This document shows, in pieces, positions 11,199 to 22,427 of a stretch of DNA of 64,000 nucleotides (within the stretch, counting starts at the first letter, position 1; each line of letters starts with the position of its first letter). Position numbers and translations under genes: made by a program. Source of the DNA: Aedes albopictus (lineage: Eukaryota; Arthropoda; Insecta; Diptera; Culicidae); contig NC_085138.1 in assembly GCF_035046485.1 (NCBI RefSeq), positions 269,867,694 through 269,931,693 on the forward strand, given 5' to 3'. The notes under the pieces were generated by a model that was not told the DNA's origin, did no database searches, and was given only the letters and a program-made list of their open reading frames with translations.

Positions 11199-12400
11199 TC
11201 CTAAAGGAATTTCTGATGAAACTGCTAGAGAAATTTTCGGTCGAACTTCTGGAGAACTTCCCGGTGAAACTTCGAGAAGTCTTAATGAATTTAAGGGATC
11301 TTTCGGATGAATTCCTAGAGGATCTTTGGGAGGAATTCACAATAGATCACCTACTACAATACCCGGGCATTATCGGAGGAGTTCTTAAGGTATCTACATA
11401 GAATTCTCTAGAGAACTTTCTGGTATAATTTCCAGGAAATTTTCCATGTTCAAAGAATATCCGTTGTAACTTTGAGAATGTCCTACAGAAACTTCCGGAA
11501 AAACACCCACTGAATCTCCTAGAGAAACAATTTTCCAAAAGAAACATTTTGTCTAACTCCTAGAGAATTATTTTTTAGAACTCTGGGCTATTTTCTAATG
11601 GAACTCCTAGAGCAGCTTCCAGTGTAACTGCTAGAGGAATTCCCAATGAAATTGTTAGAGGAACTTTCGATAGTACTCCAAGGGGAGCTTTTGTAGGAAT
11701 TCTCAGTGGAACTCATAGAGGCTAAATAGATGGAATTCCTCGAGCTTTTAGAGGAATTCCTGGTGAGAGTGATGGAAGTATTTCCAGTGGAACTTTTGCA
11801 CATATTCCCAGTTAAAATTCTTTAGGAATATCCGGTGGAACTGCTGGAGGAATTCACTTTAGAACTCCTCAAGAAATTTCTAAAGGAAGTTCTAGATAAA
11901 TTCCCGGTGGAACTCCTGCAGAAATTTCAGGCGGAGCTCCTGTCGAAATTCCCAGGGGAAAAGCTAAAGAAATGTCCAAACATAAGTTCCCGGAGAATCT
12001 TCAAAGCTAATACTAGGTGGACTTTCTGTGCTGCTAGAGGAATTTCCAGTAAAACTTTGAGAAGAATTCCCGATGGAACTGCTGCCGGAATTCCATTTGG
12101 AACTCCTAGAAAAATTGTTTTTTGAACTCCTAGGGGCATCCCTGGTAGCAGGACTGCAGTTGCTAGTGTGAGTGCTATAGTTGCTAGTGAGACTCCCAAG
12201 GGGACTCCCGTTGGAATTTCGATACAAATTCCAAGTGGAATTCCCACAAGAAAACCCAGCTGAACTACTGCGGCAATTATCAGTGGTACTTCCATAGAAA
12301 TTTTCCGTGGAACTTCTGGAGGAATCCTTGGTAGAATTCCTAGAGCAACTTTCGGTGAAATTTTAAGATTAATTCCTGGTCGAACTTTTGTCATATTTTT
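11199..12400. repeat. Degenerate 12-nt repeat tract (reverse orientation)
   Basis: Built from imperfect 12-mers of the type GGAATTCCTAGA and GGAACTCCTGGA. Since 12 is a multiple of three, several frames stay open and give Leu-Glu-Phe or Asn-Ser-Ser style low-complexity peptides (11159-11401, 11835-12125, 11927-12394). These are by-products of the repeat. Confidence 0.85.
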
Positions 12401-12406
12401 TCTGGT

Positions 12407-12455
12407 CTTCTTCAGGGGCTAATCGATATTATCATTCGATCAACCCCTGAAGAAG
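12407..12455. repeat. 12-bp inverted repeat, hairpin
   Basis: CTTCTTCAGGGG and CCCCTGAAGAAG are separated by 25 nt. The following text (GATCGAAACGTTTGGC) resembles the 3' region of a dispersed retroposon. Confidence 0.6.
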
Positions 12456-12459
12456 ATCA

Positions 12460-14056
12460 ATCAAGTGATCGAAACGTTTGGCTAAACTCAAAAGGTATCG
12501 TTTGATTTCCTCGAGACTGCTTAGCCGTTTTAGTAGCATAACTATCCCATTCAGTCAAACCCTCCCAGTCCATTATTGCTAGCCAAAGTTAGGGTCTCTA
12601 AAGCGACTTTTCCAAATCCAGATTTCAAGCCAAAGAGGTCTAAAATCGGACAAGTAACTATTTTTGCGAGCTGTCCAAAGTGTGGGATGGAAAATGGTCA
12701 AGATTATATTTGTAACATTTTTTTATGGGAGCGCCCCTGCTGAGAAGGGTTGATTTCACGCGAAAAAAAAACTTATCGTCAGATTGCTGGGTCTTCCCAA
12801 ACAAAAGCTACGGAGAATTTAAAAAGTAAAGGAAGACTCAACGCCTTATTAAGGTTAAGAATATTAAAGTACATTTGAATGGATAATAATTACACATATG
12901 CATTAAAATTGGAAATTCTACTAAAATGTACCAAACCTGTGAAACAAAAAAATGACGAACGATTCATTTGAAAACATTTCAACATGTTCTATTTCTACAG
13001 CCACATCACCAAGTGCAAACAGTCTCATCGCCAACACCATTAAACAAATTTCCCAAGATGCACCCGCAGAAATTGAATTACATTTTCCATTATCCTCAAT
13101 CAAAACAATTAAGGTCGACAGCCAAAGCGCATCAATTCAGTCCATCTTTACGACCGGCGACGGCGTCTATGGGATTCGCATCGCATGCACGTCTCCACAT
13201 CCTTCGGTCGCATAAATGCGAGACTTCTGGTAGGTGTTGCGCTGAGAAGGAGGTTATACGGGGATTTCCGCGTCTTGGCGTGTTGGCACCCCCGCGTGGT
13301 CCGATTAGTATCATAAAGCAAACTCTCATCGCGAAATCCCTTTACAGCTCCGACGGAGCTGGCTGTCCGCCTTGCGTTCTCTCTCTACGTGACTCTGCGT
13401 GCCCGACAAGCGTCCTTTCTAAACAGTCGTAAATTTAAGCTGCTTTTTTGAACCACTGCACATATCAGCGTGCCCACTCGCCATCATCATCGCGCACAAA
13501 ACGCTCGATGACGCTGCTAGATATGAGAATGTGTTTATACAACGTCACAACGTCAATCTAGGACAAGTGGCACCAGCCATACGGAAACGTCAAATCGCCA
13601 GAGTGAACTAACGAGAAAAGATGTGAGTTATGAGTGCGCTATTAGGGGGAAAAACAGCTTATTTTTCCGAGAGCTTTTTAACACATCTATTATTCGTTGG
13701 GGGGCTGTCGGAAGAATGATTTCCGACGGACGTTTTTACGACCGTAGAGATTGAAAATCCGAACCGTCTTGTAGTCGTTAATTTTATTTGCCAAGGGGGC
13801 AATGAAATAAACGGCGAATTGATAAGAAACTCGTTAGCAGTTAACACATTGAAATTTTCAGATCACTCGTAGTACGGGAAGCAGTCAGGCAAATGGATAT
13901 ATGTATAAGCAGATTATGCATATTGGTCATTTCATAGTCATAGAGCGTTACTCCTTACTTATTTGCTTTGAACCACGAACACCCTGGTAGTGAAGAACGT
14001 CTTCGTGAAAGATGGCCATCCTATATGATTGCCTACCTATTGGCAAGTCAAATTTC
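12460..14056. other. Possibly single-copy segment, no confirmed gene
   Basis: Base composition is more balanced than its surroundings between about 12950 and 13850. Two overlapping plus-strand frames (12952-13215, 87 codons; 12968-13432, 154 codons) cover the same DNA, so at most one can be real. The 87-codon frame has an ordinary soluble-protein composition but no known motif. It could be a spliced host exon or chance. Confidence 0.25.
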
Positions 14057-14058
14057 TA

Positions 14059-15259
14059 CAGGGGATACTCAAAATAACTGGGACAGGTAAAATTTTCACT
14101 TGTCAATAAATGTTCAACTCGCTGTAACTTTTTGTAAAGGGCATCAAATATTCTCAAATTTTTACTGTAAGTTCATCAACTAGTTGTGTATCAGTGGTTC
14201 AAATTTGGAAAAGAGCGGGCCATTCTACACGAAGTTATAAAAATTCTAGAATTATATAAAATGTTTTTAATAGCTCATTATATAATAGAGTGGGTCATCG
14301 TTTATATGGAAAAATGAAAAATTCAATGGTATCCCATCAGGTCATAGCTTTTTTGATCCCATTTCAGGACCCAAATAGATGTGCAAAATTTGGGCAGGAT
14401 TGGTTATGTCTCCGTTTTGCGCATTGCGTTTACATGGGAAAACACACTTTTTTGCATTTCTCTCATAACAAGCTCGATTTTTTCTAAAACCATGTAACCG
14501 ATAAAAGGAAAGCATAGCCTAGGGTGTCCTGAAAAACTTTGTCGAAGATTGCGAAGTGATCGGATGCTTATGAAAAAAGTTATAGCGTTGGCATTGCTTG
14601 GCGAAACAACATGATTTTGTTGCTATTGTTATTTCTTTACATGTTAAAACATAAACACATGCATGCGGTTTGTTGGTTATAACTATTTTCACAAGCATCG
14701 GATCGCTTTGCGGTCTTCAACAAAGTTTTTCAGAACATCCTAGGCTATCATTTTACAGTATCGGGTATAAAGTTTCAGACAAACTTTTTGAACTTATGTC
14801 AAAAATGCATAAAAGTATGTTTTCCCATACAAAATCCCATACAAATTTCATTACAATGCGCAAAGTGTAGACGCAACCGATCGTGCTCAAATTTTGCACA
14901 GATACTCAAGACCCGAACCGGAACCAAAAAAGCTTTGATCTGAGAAAATGGTTCCGATGACCCACACTATTATATAAGTCATGAATGATCAAAATTTCAT
15001 TGCATTCGGCTCATTGAATCCGGAGTTATAACAGCTCAATGTTGGCTATCGGCTAATTATACCTTTTTCTAGAACCTTTAAAACTTTGTGTAGAATGGCC
15101 CGATCATTACCAAATTTTGACCACTGATACACAACTAGTTGATGAACTCACAGTAAAAATTTGAGAATATGTGATGCCCTTTTCGAAAAGTTACAGCAAG
15201 TTGAACATTTTTTGAAATGTGAAAATTTTACCTGTCCCAGTTATTTTGAGTAACCCCTG
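14059..15259. mobile_element. 1201-bp TA-flanked foldback element (Tc1/mariner-like ends)
   Basis: The ends are CAGGGGATACTCAAAATAAC and, inverted, CAGGGGTTACTCAAAATAAC. TA flanks both sides (14057-14058 and 15260-15261). Pairing continues far inward: outer arms of ~200 bp match, and inner segments (14510-14590 versus 14670-14755) also match in inverted order, so nearly the whole element folds back. No transposase. Fragments of the same family are at 60409-60500 and 60828-60890. Confidence 0.88.
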
Positions 15260-15296
15260 TATCGCCTCTGCAGCAATGTTCTACTGGGTTCTAGTA

Positions 15297-15483
15297 AACC
15301 CGATTCTTTTTTTGCACGGGCCTGGTTTTTGCTATAACTCAGTCATTTTTTAACCGATTCTCTTGAAATGTTGTACACTGATAGTACTAACCGTGCCTAC
15401 ATGTGTACAAAATTTCATGAAAATCGGTTTAAAATTGACTGAGTTATAGTGAAAACCAGACCCGTGCAAAAAAGAATCGGGTG
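15297..15483. mobile_element. 187-bp foldback MITE, TA target site
   Basis: The arms of ~65 bp start AACCCGATTCTTTTTTTGCA on the left and pair with TGCAAAAAAGAATCGGGT on the right. TA lies at 15295-15296 and 15484-15485. Confidence 0.82.
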
Positions 15484-15789
15484 TATAAAGCTTGTTTTCA
15501 GATTTCGTTACCGCCCCTGCTACGGCAAGCAAACATCAGTCCTGTCAGTTGACTACTGATATTGCACCACCTTCGCTATCTCTGGAGACCGATCAATATC
15601 AAGAAGATATTAACAAACAGTAACTAGAAATTGACTCTCAAACCTCATCACTATAATTGCAACTAATTTGATTTTAGTCAAAACTTAAACTATTCAAAGG
15701 CCAATGTACAATTTTTCATGCTGAAATACGTTTACGTTTGTGTACACAGCAAACACACGTGTTCGTTGAAAAAATGAAAAATTACGATA
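15484..15789. other. Spacer, nothing recognised
   Basis: AT-rich non-coding sequence between a MITE and a SINE head. Confidence 0.4.
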
Positions 15790-15885
15790 GGAAATTCACG
15801 AGCTCAGGTGGGAGTCGAACCCATGACCCCTAATTCCTAATCCTTTCCAAATCGCAAAACGACTCAGGCTCAAGCTAAACGAGTA
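15790..15885 (-). mobile_element. tRNA-like SINE head
   Basis: On the minus strand a B-box GGGTTCGACTCCC follows a poorly kept A-box region. There is no poly(A) tail or target duplication, so this is a fragment. Confidence 0.45.
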
Positions 15886-16336
15886 ACGCTGTAAAACATG
15901 AAATCATTATTAATATTTAAAAAAAAAATGAAAGTTTTCTTCATGAACTGTTCTCGAAATTTCTTTAAATATTTCATAGAGAACTATAGAAAAAAAACAT
16001 TGCATGGGATTGCTTTAGAAACTCCCCCAAGAATGTAGTCAGAAATTCAACTGTTTTTTTAAGAAATTTCTCCAAAAAAAATTAAGGAAGGGATTCTGAA
16101 TTTATTCAGCAATTTTTCCAGGAATTCATTGAGAGAATATTGAGACATTTTTTCAGGATTTAATCCATAGTTTATATCAAAAAACCCTCCAAAAATTTTT
16201 GCTAAAATATTTCCAGGAATTACAATTTTACCAAACATTCCTTCAAAAAATTCTCGATCGAAAAAAAAATATGCTTCATTCAGTAATTTTCTTCAGCGAC
16301 TGCTTCAGAAATTTTCCTAGGAAGCAAGTTTCCGTA

Positions 16337-16580
16337 ATGAATGAGTGTAATCAGTTTCGTACCTTTTAATTCCGCCCTATGTTGCTTATCCTTTGACAGA
16401 TACGCGTATTTCGACTACCACTTGTAATCTTCCTCAGTGTCAGTTATCCACTGATGTCTTCGTCAGTGGATAACTGACACTGAGGAAGATTACAAGTGGT
16501 AGTCGAAATAAGCGTATCTGTCAAAGGATAAGCAACATAGGGCGGAATTAAAAGGTACGAAACTGATTACACTCATTCAT
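16337..16580. repeat. 244-bp near-perfect palindrome
   Basis: The left half (16337-16455) and right half (16463-16580) are inverted copies with about one mismatch. The loop around 'tgtcttcg' is only a few bases. A 12-bp direct repeat CAAGTTTCCGTA at 16325-16336 and 16625-16636 brackets the palindrome plus 44 bp, which looks like a target duplication. The arm includes GTCGAAATA and CTGTCAAAGGAT, a module also found at 28533-28600. Confidence 0.88.
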
Positions 16581-16769
16581 AGAGGGTATTCTGCTTAGAG
16601 GGTTCGAAAAGTCGGTACAAGATCAAGTTTCCGTAGGTTTTCCGGAGAATTCTTGCAAAATTAGTTGAAAGATTCCACTAAAAACTTCTCAAAGTATTTC
16701 TATACCAAGTTTTCCACAAGGTAAGAATTCCACCATGAAAATTCCTTCAAAAAATCTTCCAAAGATTCA

Positions 16770-16873
16770 TTCGGAGAGTTTGCTTTTAGTAAGTTTGTCG
16801 GGAGTGGGGTTCGATCCCAGGTCCTCCGCATGAAAGTTACGTGCTTCAACCAACACACCAGGTCCGTTCCAAA
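16770..16873 (-). mobile_element. tRNA-derived SINE head, fragment
   Basis: On the minus strand 'cggacctggtgtgttggtt' serves as the A-box region and GGGATCGAACCCC as the B box, followed by 'actcccgacaaactt'. It is of the same family as the complete copy at 35245-35427. Confidence 0.65.
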
Positions 16874-17242
16874 GTTCCAGAGATTTTAAAAGAAATTTTC
16901 TCCAGGAATTCTTCAGCAAAATCTTCTAGGGATTCGTTTTAATATTTTCACTAGGGAATCCTTCAGAAATAAGGACTGTTCATTTTATGAAGAGGACAAC
17001 TTTGCAAGGCTACAAAAAGAAAACGCGTAGTTCAAATTTGAGCAGCCTTGGTTAGTTGTTCAGTACATTATATTAGCAGATAATAACCATAAATAAATTG
17101 GGTTAAAATTATTGAACTTCATAGAAATGTGGCAAAGTGTTTCGAGAGATCAATTTTTCAATTCCCAAAAACTAAAGATAAACACAAAATTTCTGTAAAA
17201 CACCGGTGTATCGTTTTCAATTGCATAAAAGTGTTTGCCATG

Positions 17243-17427
17243 TGTGCAATTTAGATTTATTGCGAGCAAGCAGGAGCTGTGAGAATGCACTGACTTTTCA
17301 CTTTGACGTTCTTGACCTGGTGATGACGACGCGGATGTCTGTGTTTGGCCATGCCTACTAGATCACTTGATGCAGCATGCGTCGTTGCTGCCTGCTCAAT
17401 ATGTTGGCATGAATCCACTGTCACACA
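17243..17427 (-). repeat. 3' LTR (185 bp)
   Basis: Read on the minus strand it begins TGTGTGACAGTGG and ends ATTGCACA. An AATAAA lies close to the end. It is identical to 22428-22612. Confidence 0.93.
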
Positions 17428-17444
17428 TCCACCCCCCTCTCGGG
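17428..17444 (-). promoter_or_regulatory. Polypurine tract
   Basis: The minus strand reads CCCGAGAGGGGGGTGGA immediately before the 3' LTR. Confidence 0.8.
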
Positions 17445-19020
17445 AATGAAATGTTTTTTTTTGTTGAAAAAAAATAATCTTACTAGTAATCTCAATGACA
17501 GGATAGATGTAGCATAAAGAAGTATGAAATCTTCCCAACGACAGGATAGATGTAGCATAAAGAAGTATGGAACCCAACGCATACAGCTCCGTTACCGCTG
17601 GAAACTGATCATCTTCTAGAGACTTTGTTATAGTCTTCAAAGCTGATAGCGACGTTTTACAAAATGACGTCACGAGTACTTTTACGATCCTTCAGTTCAT
17701 CCTCGTTCGTCCCGTTCCCGACTAACATTTTTGCTGTTTAAGAGCTTAATAAAGCACTTTTACTCAATTGTATGCGCCTTAAGCTGTTATGCAGCTACTT
17801 TTGTTAGTTCGGACTCTTCTCACTTCGACACGATTTTTGACAGTTTCCGGTGGTTTGTTTTGAATCCTATTCGCTGCCGCTCTTTTCACTCTCAGAGAGA
17901 AAATTGGGGTTAATTTTCCATGCAAAACTCAATAAATAATACTGCGCAAAGGTAAAACTGCTTAATTCTTTACTTCACAACGCATTCATCCCAAGTGAAT
18001 GCTCAGAGTTTATCGGAACACTAAGAAGTTTTCGAATCATTTTAATATATATTAGGTCTCCTGAAGTAACATTTTCGCATTTATCTTGACGATAAACATT
18101 AGGCCTTGCCAAATACCAATACAAAACCAACATTATAGAACAATTTTGTTAAATTATTGTTAAATTCTTTTTATAATTGAAATATGTGCGAAATATGTTT
18201 AAATATCTCCACATCCATGCAAAACTACATGGAAACTGTAAACGAGAGAGTGGTGCAATTCATTTTTTTTTCGCGTAAATTTAATTGTTTATTGTTTTTT
18301 CAACCATACTGAATATAATAAACATAATTAGCTGACGTGTAGTACACATAGGACAAATCGGACTAATGAAACATTTTCCGTTTCACCAAAAAAAGGTTGT
18401 TTTTAACTGAAATTTTATCGTGAGATCCTACGTACTTAGTGAAAAGTTTCATCTGAACACACAGTGCTCAACACTTCTTTTTAAATTCTTGATTAAGAAT
18501 TCATTTAGAGCAGCTATATTTTTTTGCTAAGAGACAATAACAAGGATGGAAGAAAATCACTTCTAGCGATAAATGATACACCATACGAACAATCAAAGAT
18601 AGCTGTTGCTCTTGTGGTAGCATGATGCGACACTCTCGCACTGTGCTCGTAATTCGTATCATAGAGCAATTAAACATCTGATGCACGCTTTATTGCGGGA
18701 TCTATCGTTATCGGATCTTGTTACAAGTCGCGATAAACTTTATTCATAACGATAACGGCTACTTTTGCACCCGGAACCAAAATTCATGATCTGAAATTTT
18801 ACATTCATATGTAAATCGCGAAGCATCAGCAAAAAGAATGCACAAAAAGTGACTGAAAATCGAAATTTACCATTTCGACTTCATGATAACGATCGCATCG
18901 CGGCCGCACATGCCGAGCGATTCAATATTCGCGGAGCATGGTTTGTTATGAATGTTTGACGACAAAATTCTATCGTTGCGCGATGCTTTCCAACCGCGAC
19001 ACATTTGGGATCCTATCATG
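17445..19020. other. LTR-element interior, no gene
   Basis: Non-coding. A 30-bp phrase (GACAGGATAGATGTAGCATA and the next ten bases) occurs twice, at 17500 and 17541. The 138-codon minus-strand frame at 17257-17673 runs through the LTR and PPT and is not a gene. Confidence 0.5.
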
Positions 19021-19052
19021 ATCACTAGATTTGCATCCTTGGAGAATCACTA

Positions 19053-20445
19053 GGGTGCGGTCATCCGGACGCGCTGTGAACTGTTTTTATTGTCGCCATA
19101 AGACAATTGCAAAGGTGCAATTATTTGGACGCGCTGTGGATTATTGTTTTGTCGCTAGAAGACAATTACAAAGGTGCGATCATCCGGACGCGCTGTGCAC
19201 TGTTTTTATTGTAGTCATGAGACAATTATAGAGGTGCGGTCATCCGGACACGCTGTGGACTGTTTTTATTGTCGCCATAAGACAATTACAAGGGTGCGGT
19301 CATCCGGACGCGCTATGGACAGTTTTTTTTATTGTCGCCATTAGACAATTACAAAGGTGCGGTCATCCGGACGCGCTGTGGACTGTTTTTATTGTCGCCA
19401 TGAGACAATTACAAGGGTGCGGTCATCCGGACGCGCTGTGGACTGTTTTTTTTTTTTTATTGTCGCCATGAGACAATTACAAAGGTGCGGTCATCCGGAC
19501 GCGCTGTGGACTTTTTTTTTTATTGTCGCCATAAGACAATCACAAGGGTGCGGTCATCCGGACGCGCTGTGGACTGTTTATATTGTCGCCATGAGACAAT
19601 TGCAAGGGTGCGGTCATCCGGACGCGCTGTGGACTGTTTCTATTGTCGCCATGAGACAATAACAAAGGTGCGGTCATCCGGACGCGCTGTGAACTGTTTT
19701 TTTATTGTCGCCATGAGACAATTACAAAGGTGCGGTCATCCGGACGCGCTGTACACTTTTTTTTTATTGTCGCCATAAGACAATTACAAGGGTGCGGTCA
19801 TCCGGACGCGCTGTGGACTGTTTCTATTGTCGCCATGAGACAATAACAAAGGTGCGGTCATCCGAACGCGCTGTGGACTGTTTTTATCGTCGCCATGAGA
19901 CAATTACAAGGGTGCGGTCATCCGGACGTGCTGTGGACAGTTTTTTTTATTGTCGCCATTAGACAATTACAAAGGTGCGGTCATCCGGACGCGCTGTGGA
20001 CTGTTTTTATTGTCGCCATGAGACAATTACAAGGGTGCGGTCATCCGGACGCGCTGTGGACAGTTTTTTTTATTGTCGCCATGAGACAATTACAAGGGTG
20101 CGGTCATCCGGACGCGCTGTGGACTGTTTATATTGTCGCCATGAGACAATTGCAAGGGTGAGGTCATCCGGACGCGCTGTGGACTGTTTTTTTTTTTTTA
20201 TTGTCGCCATGAGACAATTACAAAGGTGCGGTCATCCGGACGCGCTGTGGACTTTTTTTTTTTTTTATTGTCGCCATAAGACAATTACAAAGGTGCGGTC
20301 ATCCGGACGCGCTGTGGACTTTCTTTTTTTTTTTGTCGCCATAAGACAATTACAAGGGTGCGGTCATCCGGACGCGCTATGGACAGTTTTTTTATTGTCG
20401 CCATTAGACAATTACAAGGGTGCGGTCATCCGGACATGCTGTGGA
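19053..20445. repeat. ~23-copy tandem array of ~60-bp hairpin units
   Basis: Each unit reads GGTGCGGTCATCCGGACGCG-CTGTGGACTG, then a T run of 3-15, then ATTGTCGCCATGAGACAAT and TACAA(A/G). Unit starts fall near 19053, 19113, 19173, 19233, 19293, 19357 and so on to 20419, in steps of 59-69 bp. The T run accounts for most of the length variation. ATTGTC/GACAAT forms a 6-bp stem with a 7-nt loop in every unit, and TCCGGA is a second short palindrome. The unit is often a multiple of three, giving peptides like RSSGRAVDCFYCRH; the frame flips wherever the T run changes. Confidence 0.93.
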
Positions 20446-20452
20446 CTATTTT

Positions 20453-22410
20453 TCGTCCAATTTAACGTATTATTCGTCCAATTTAACGAAAGCAAATGAC
20501 AAAGCTAACTACTATACTGATACATTTCGTTATTTGTGTACCAAAACTCAAAATACATTAAGCAATATGTAATCCTCTGAAGTAAGCACATAAGCGTTAC
20601 CCAAGCATACGCAAAATTCGCAGATAGTAGCTAGCCTTCTTGAAATTTGCTAAATTTTGAAAATTCTTAGCATCAGGAATCGTCTTTTTCACAAAAACTA
20701 CTCCTCGTTGACAACTAGCGAACGTTGTGGTGATAGAAACAAGCTTTTGTGCGTGTTCAGTGAGCATAGGACGGCGGTATAGTACCGGCGCTCATTAATT
20801 TATCTATGGGAATCACATAATCAAAATTCCATTATCGCACAACAATAATGACAATATCACGACTTGCATTTGTTGCGACAAACCACCCAATGCGACATAT
20901 TTGAACAGAATTCGGTAAAGGTCGTTCACCGGGGGTTTAGAAATTTTTGAGACTTGCATTGCGATTTTCGAGCGGTAACTTCGAGTCGGTAAACACTGCA
21001 ACGCTATTAAGATCTACCATCAGTAGGTCGGCTCCAGAGGCACGTTCTCCTCCATTTGGGAAATTTGTGCCAGATCTACCATAAAACAGATTCTATTTTG
21101 GGTTAGTAATAATCGATTATTCACGAGTTGAAAAGTACGCAACAAATTCAGCATCCATTTAGTCCAGAACAAAAATTTTCGAGAATTTTCATGTCATTAT
21201 CTGTTTCCAGTTGGGATAAAGTGTAATCGCCGCTGTTGCTTGTGTTGTGCCTCTTTTGTCTGACAATTCTATTCTCCGATGAGAATTCATTTCATAGCTG
21301 CGTAAGTTACAATCGCATGCCGTTTATCTCGCAACTGAAGGTGAAACATCAATAAATCTCTTTGCCATTTTTCATACTAACTTTAGAGGCACAAATCTGA
21401 TGAACGAAGTCTGGAACCAAGCCGCACTTGTTTATCCTGACGTTGCACACTTGCAAACAGAGGCAGCTTTTCCAAATTGAGCGAATTTGTTTACGAATTT
21501 TCAAGATTAGTGCGCTTGAAAACGTGAGTAAGGATCCAAGTCTGCCATTGTGGCAGCCATATTTGTTTGGTCTGATGTTTTTTTCTTAAGCTTTTTTTAA
21601 AAGGTGACTATCTTACCTGTGTTAAGGAGCCTACCTTCCTTATTTGTTGTCTTTAATATTATGGTATTGGACGATAACATTAATGCAAAAATATCATACA
21701 TCCAAATTACGTAAAATTTACGGTGATAACGGTTATCATCCCCAACCGCAAAAAAAAAGATTCCACATTTTCATAAAATTCAAACAATCATCAAGCCACA
21801 CAAGTTATCATCGGAAAATGTAAGACATGAATTCGTTTTATAGTGTTTAACAGGTTAACATCTAGTAAGCCATGAAGCTTCGCGGCGCAATGGTTTTTTT
21901 TTGTTTTGTTTTGGAATGACAATCAAATACAACAGCCTCAACATCGCGGTGCTAAAGAAAACACACCAGAACATTTTTGCTTCGATCTAAAATTGAAAAA
22001 ATATCGTTGTCATTTGACCACATTTTGGAGACGCTAGCCCATAATTGATTTAACTTTCTACGCCGACCTAACTAGCAACACATTTCTTCCTGCATTTCGA
22101 AATCTGCATGTGCTCTTGCTGTGCGCATGTTTCTCCCCTGGTTGCAGAAACATAGCATGAACAACTGTTTGGGTATCGGCTGATTTTAGATAAAGTCCAA
22201 TCAGTAACTTACCATAAATCAAGCTGCAGTTCCTACCAGGATTCCTACCTTCTGAAACTTCTTAGGAAGATGCAACAAAAAAGCACACTCACTCAATTTT
22301 GATCGCACAAACTTTCCGTTTTCCCATTAAAATTCACTACAATCACTACTTTTTTTTAAACGCCCCCGCTTGCCCACATTCTTTCACAACAGGTTTATTT
22401 ATAATTTAAT
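20453..22410. other. LTR-element interior, no gene
   Basis: Starts with a doubled TTCGTCCAATTTAACG (20453-20490). The rest is AT-rich with no frame longer than 62 codons and no retroviral-type motif. Confidence 0.5.
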
Positions 22411-22425
22411 CCGGCAGGATCGCCA
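22411..22425 (-). promoter_or_regulatory. Primer binding site
   Basis: The minus strand reads TGGCGATCCTGCCGG two bases after the 5' LTR, ending-complementary to a tRNA CCA. I cannot name the tRNA. It differs from the PBS of the element at 4125-11193. Confidence 0.7.
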
Positions 22426-22427
22426 AA

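Larger units (their letters stand above)
15930..16971. repeat. Degenerate 12-nt repeat tract, left part
   Basis: Imperfect 12-mers of the AATTCCTCCAGG type (for example 'aaatttctccaaaaaaaatt', 'ccaggaattcat'). The tract is interrupted by the palindrome at 16337-16580 and the SINE head at 16770-16873. It continues beyond the DNA element at 16972-23608, so it is the older background. Confidence 0.75.

Noticed and set aside
11835..12394. Open frames with Leu/Glu/Phe or Ile/Pro/Gly repeats, as at 11835-12125, 11927-12394, 52064-52300 and 52554-53000
   Set aside because: They exist on both strands and in several frames wherever the 12-nt repeat runs, because 12 is a multiple of three. No start context or conserved domain.
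13132..13432. Host exon at 12952-13432
   Set aside because: Kept only as a low-confidence note: overlapping frames, no domain, no convincing splice pattern.
19053..20445. CRISPR-like array
   Set aside because: Units are tandem with no unique spacers, and the setting is an animal retrotransposon.
19357..20499. Frames of up to 174 codons with RSSGRAVDCFYCRHET repeats
   Set aside because: They are the ~60-bp hairpin array translated. The frame changes whenever a T run changes length, and the array lies in a minus-strand LTR element.
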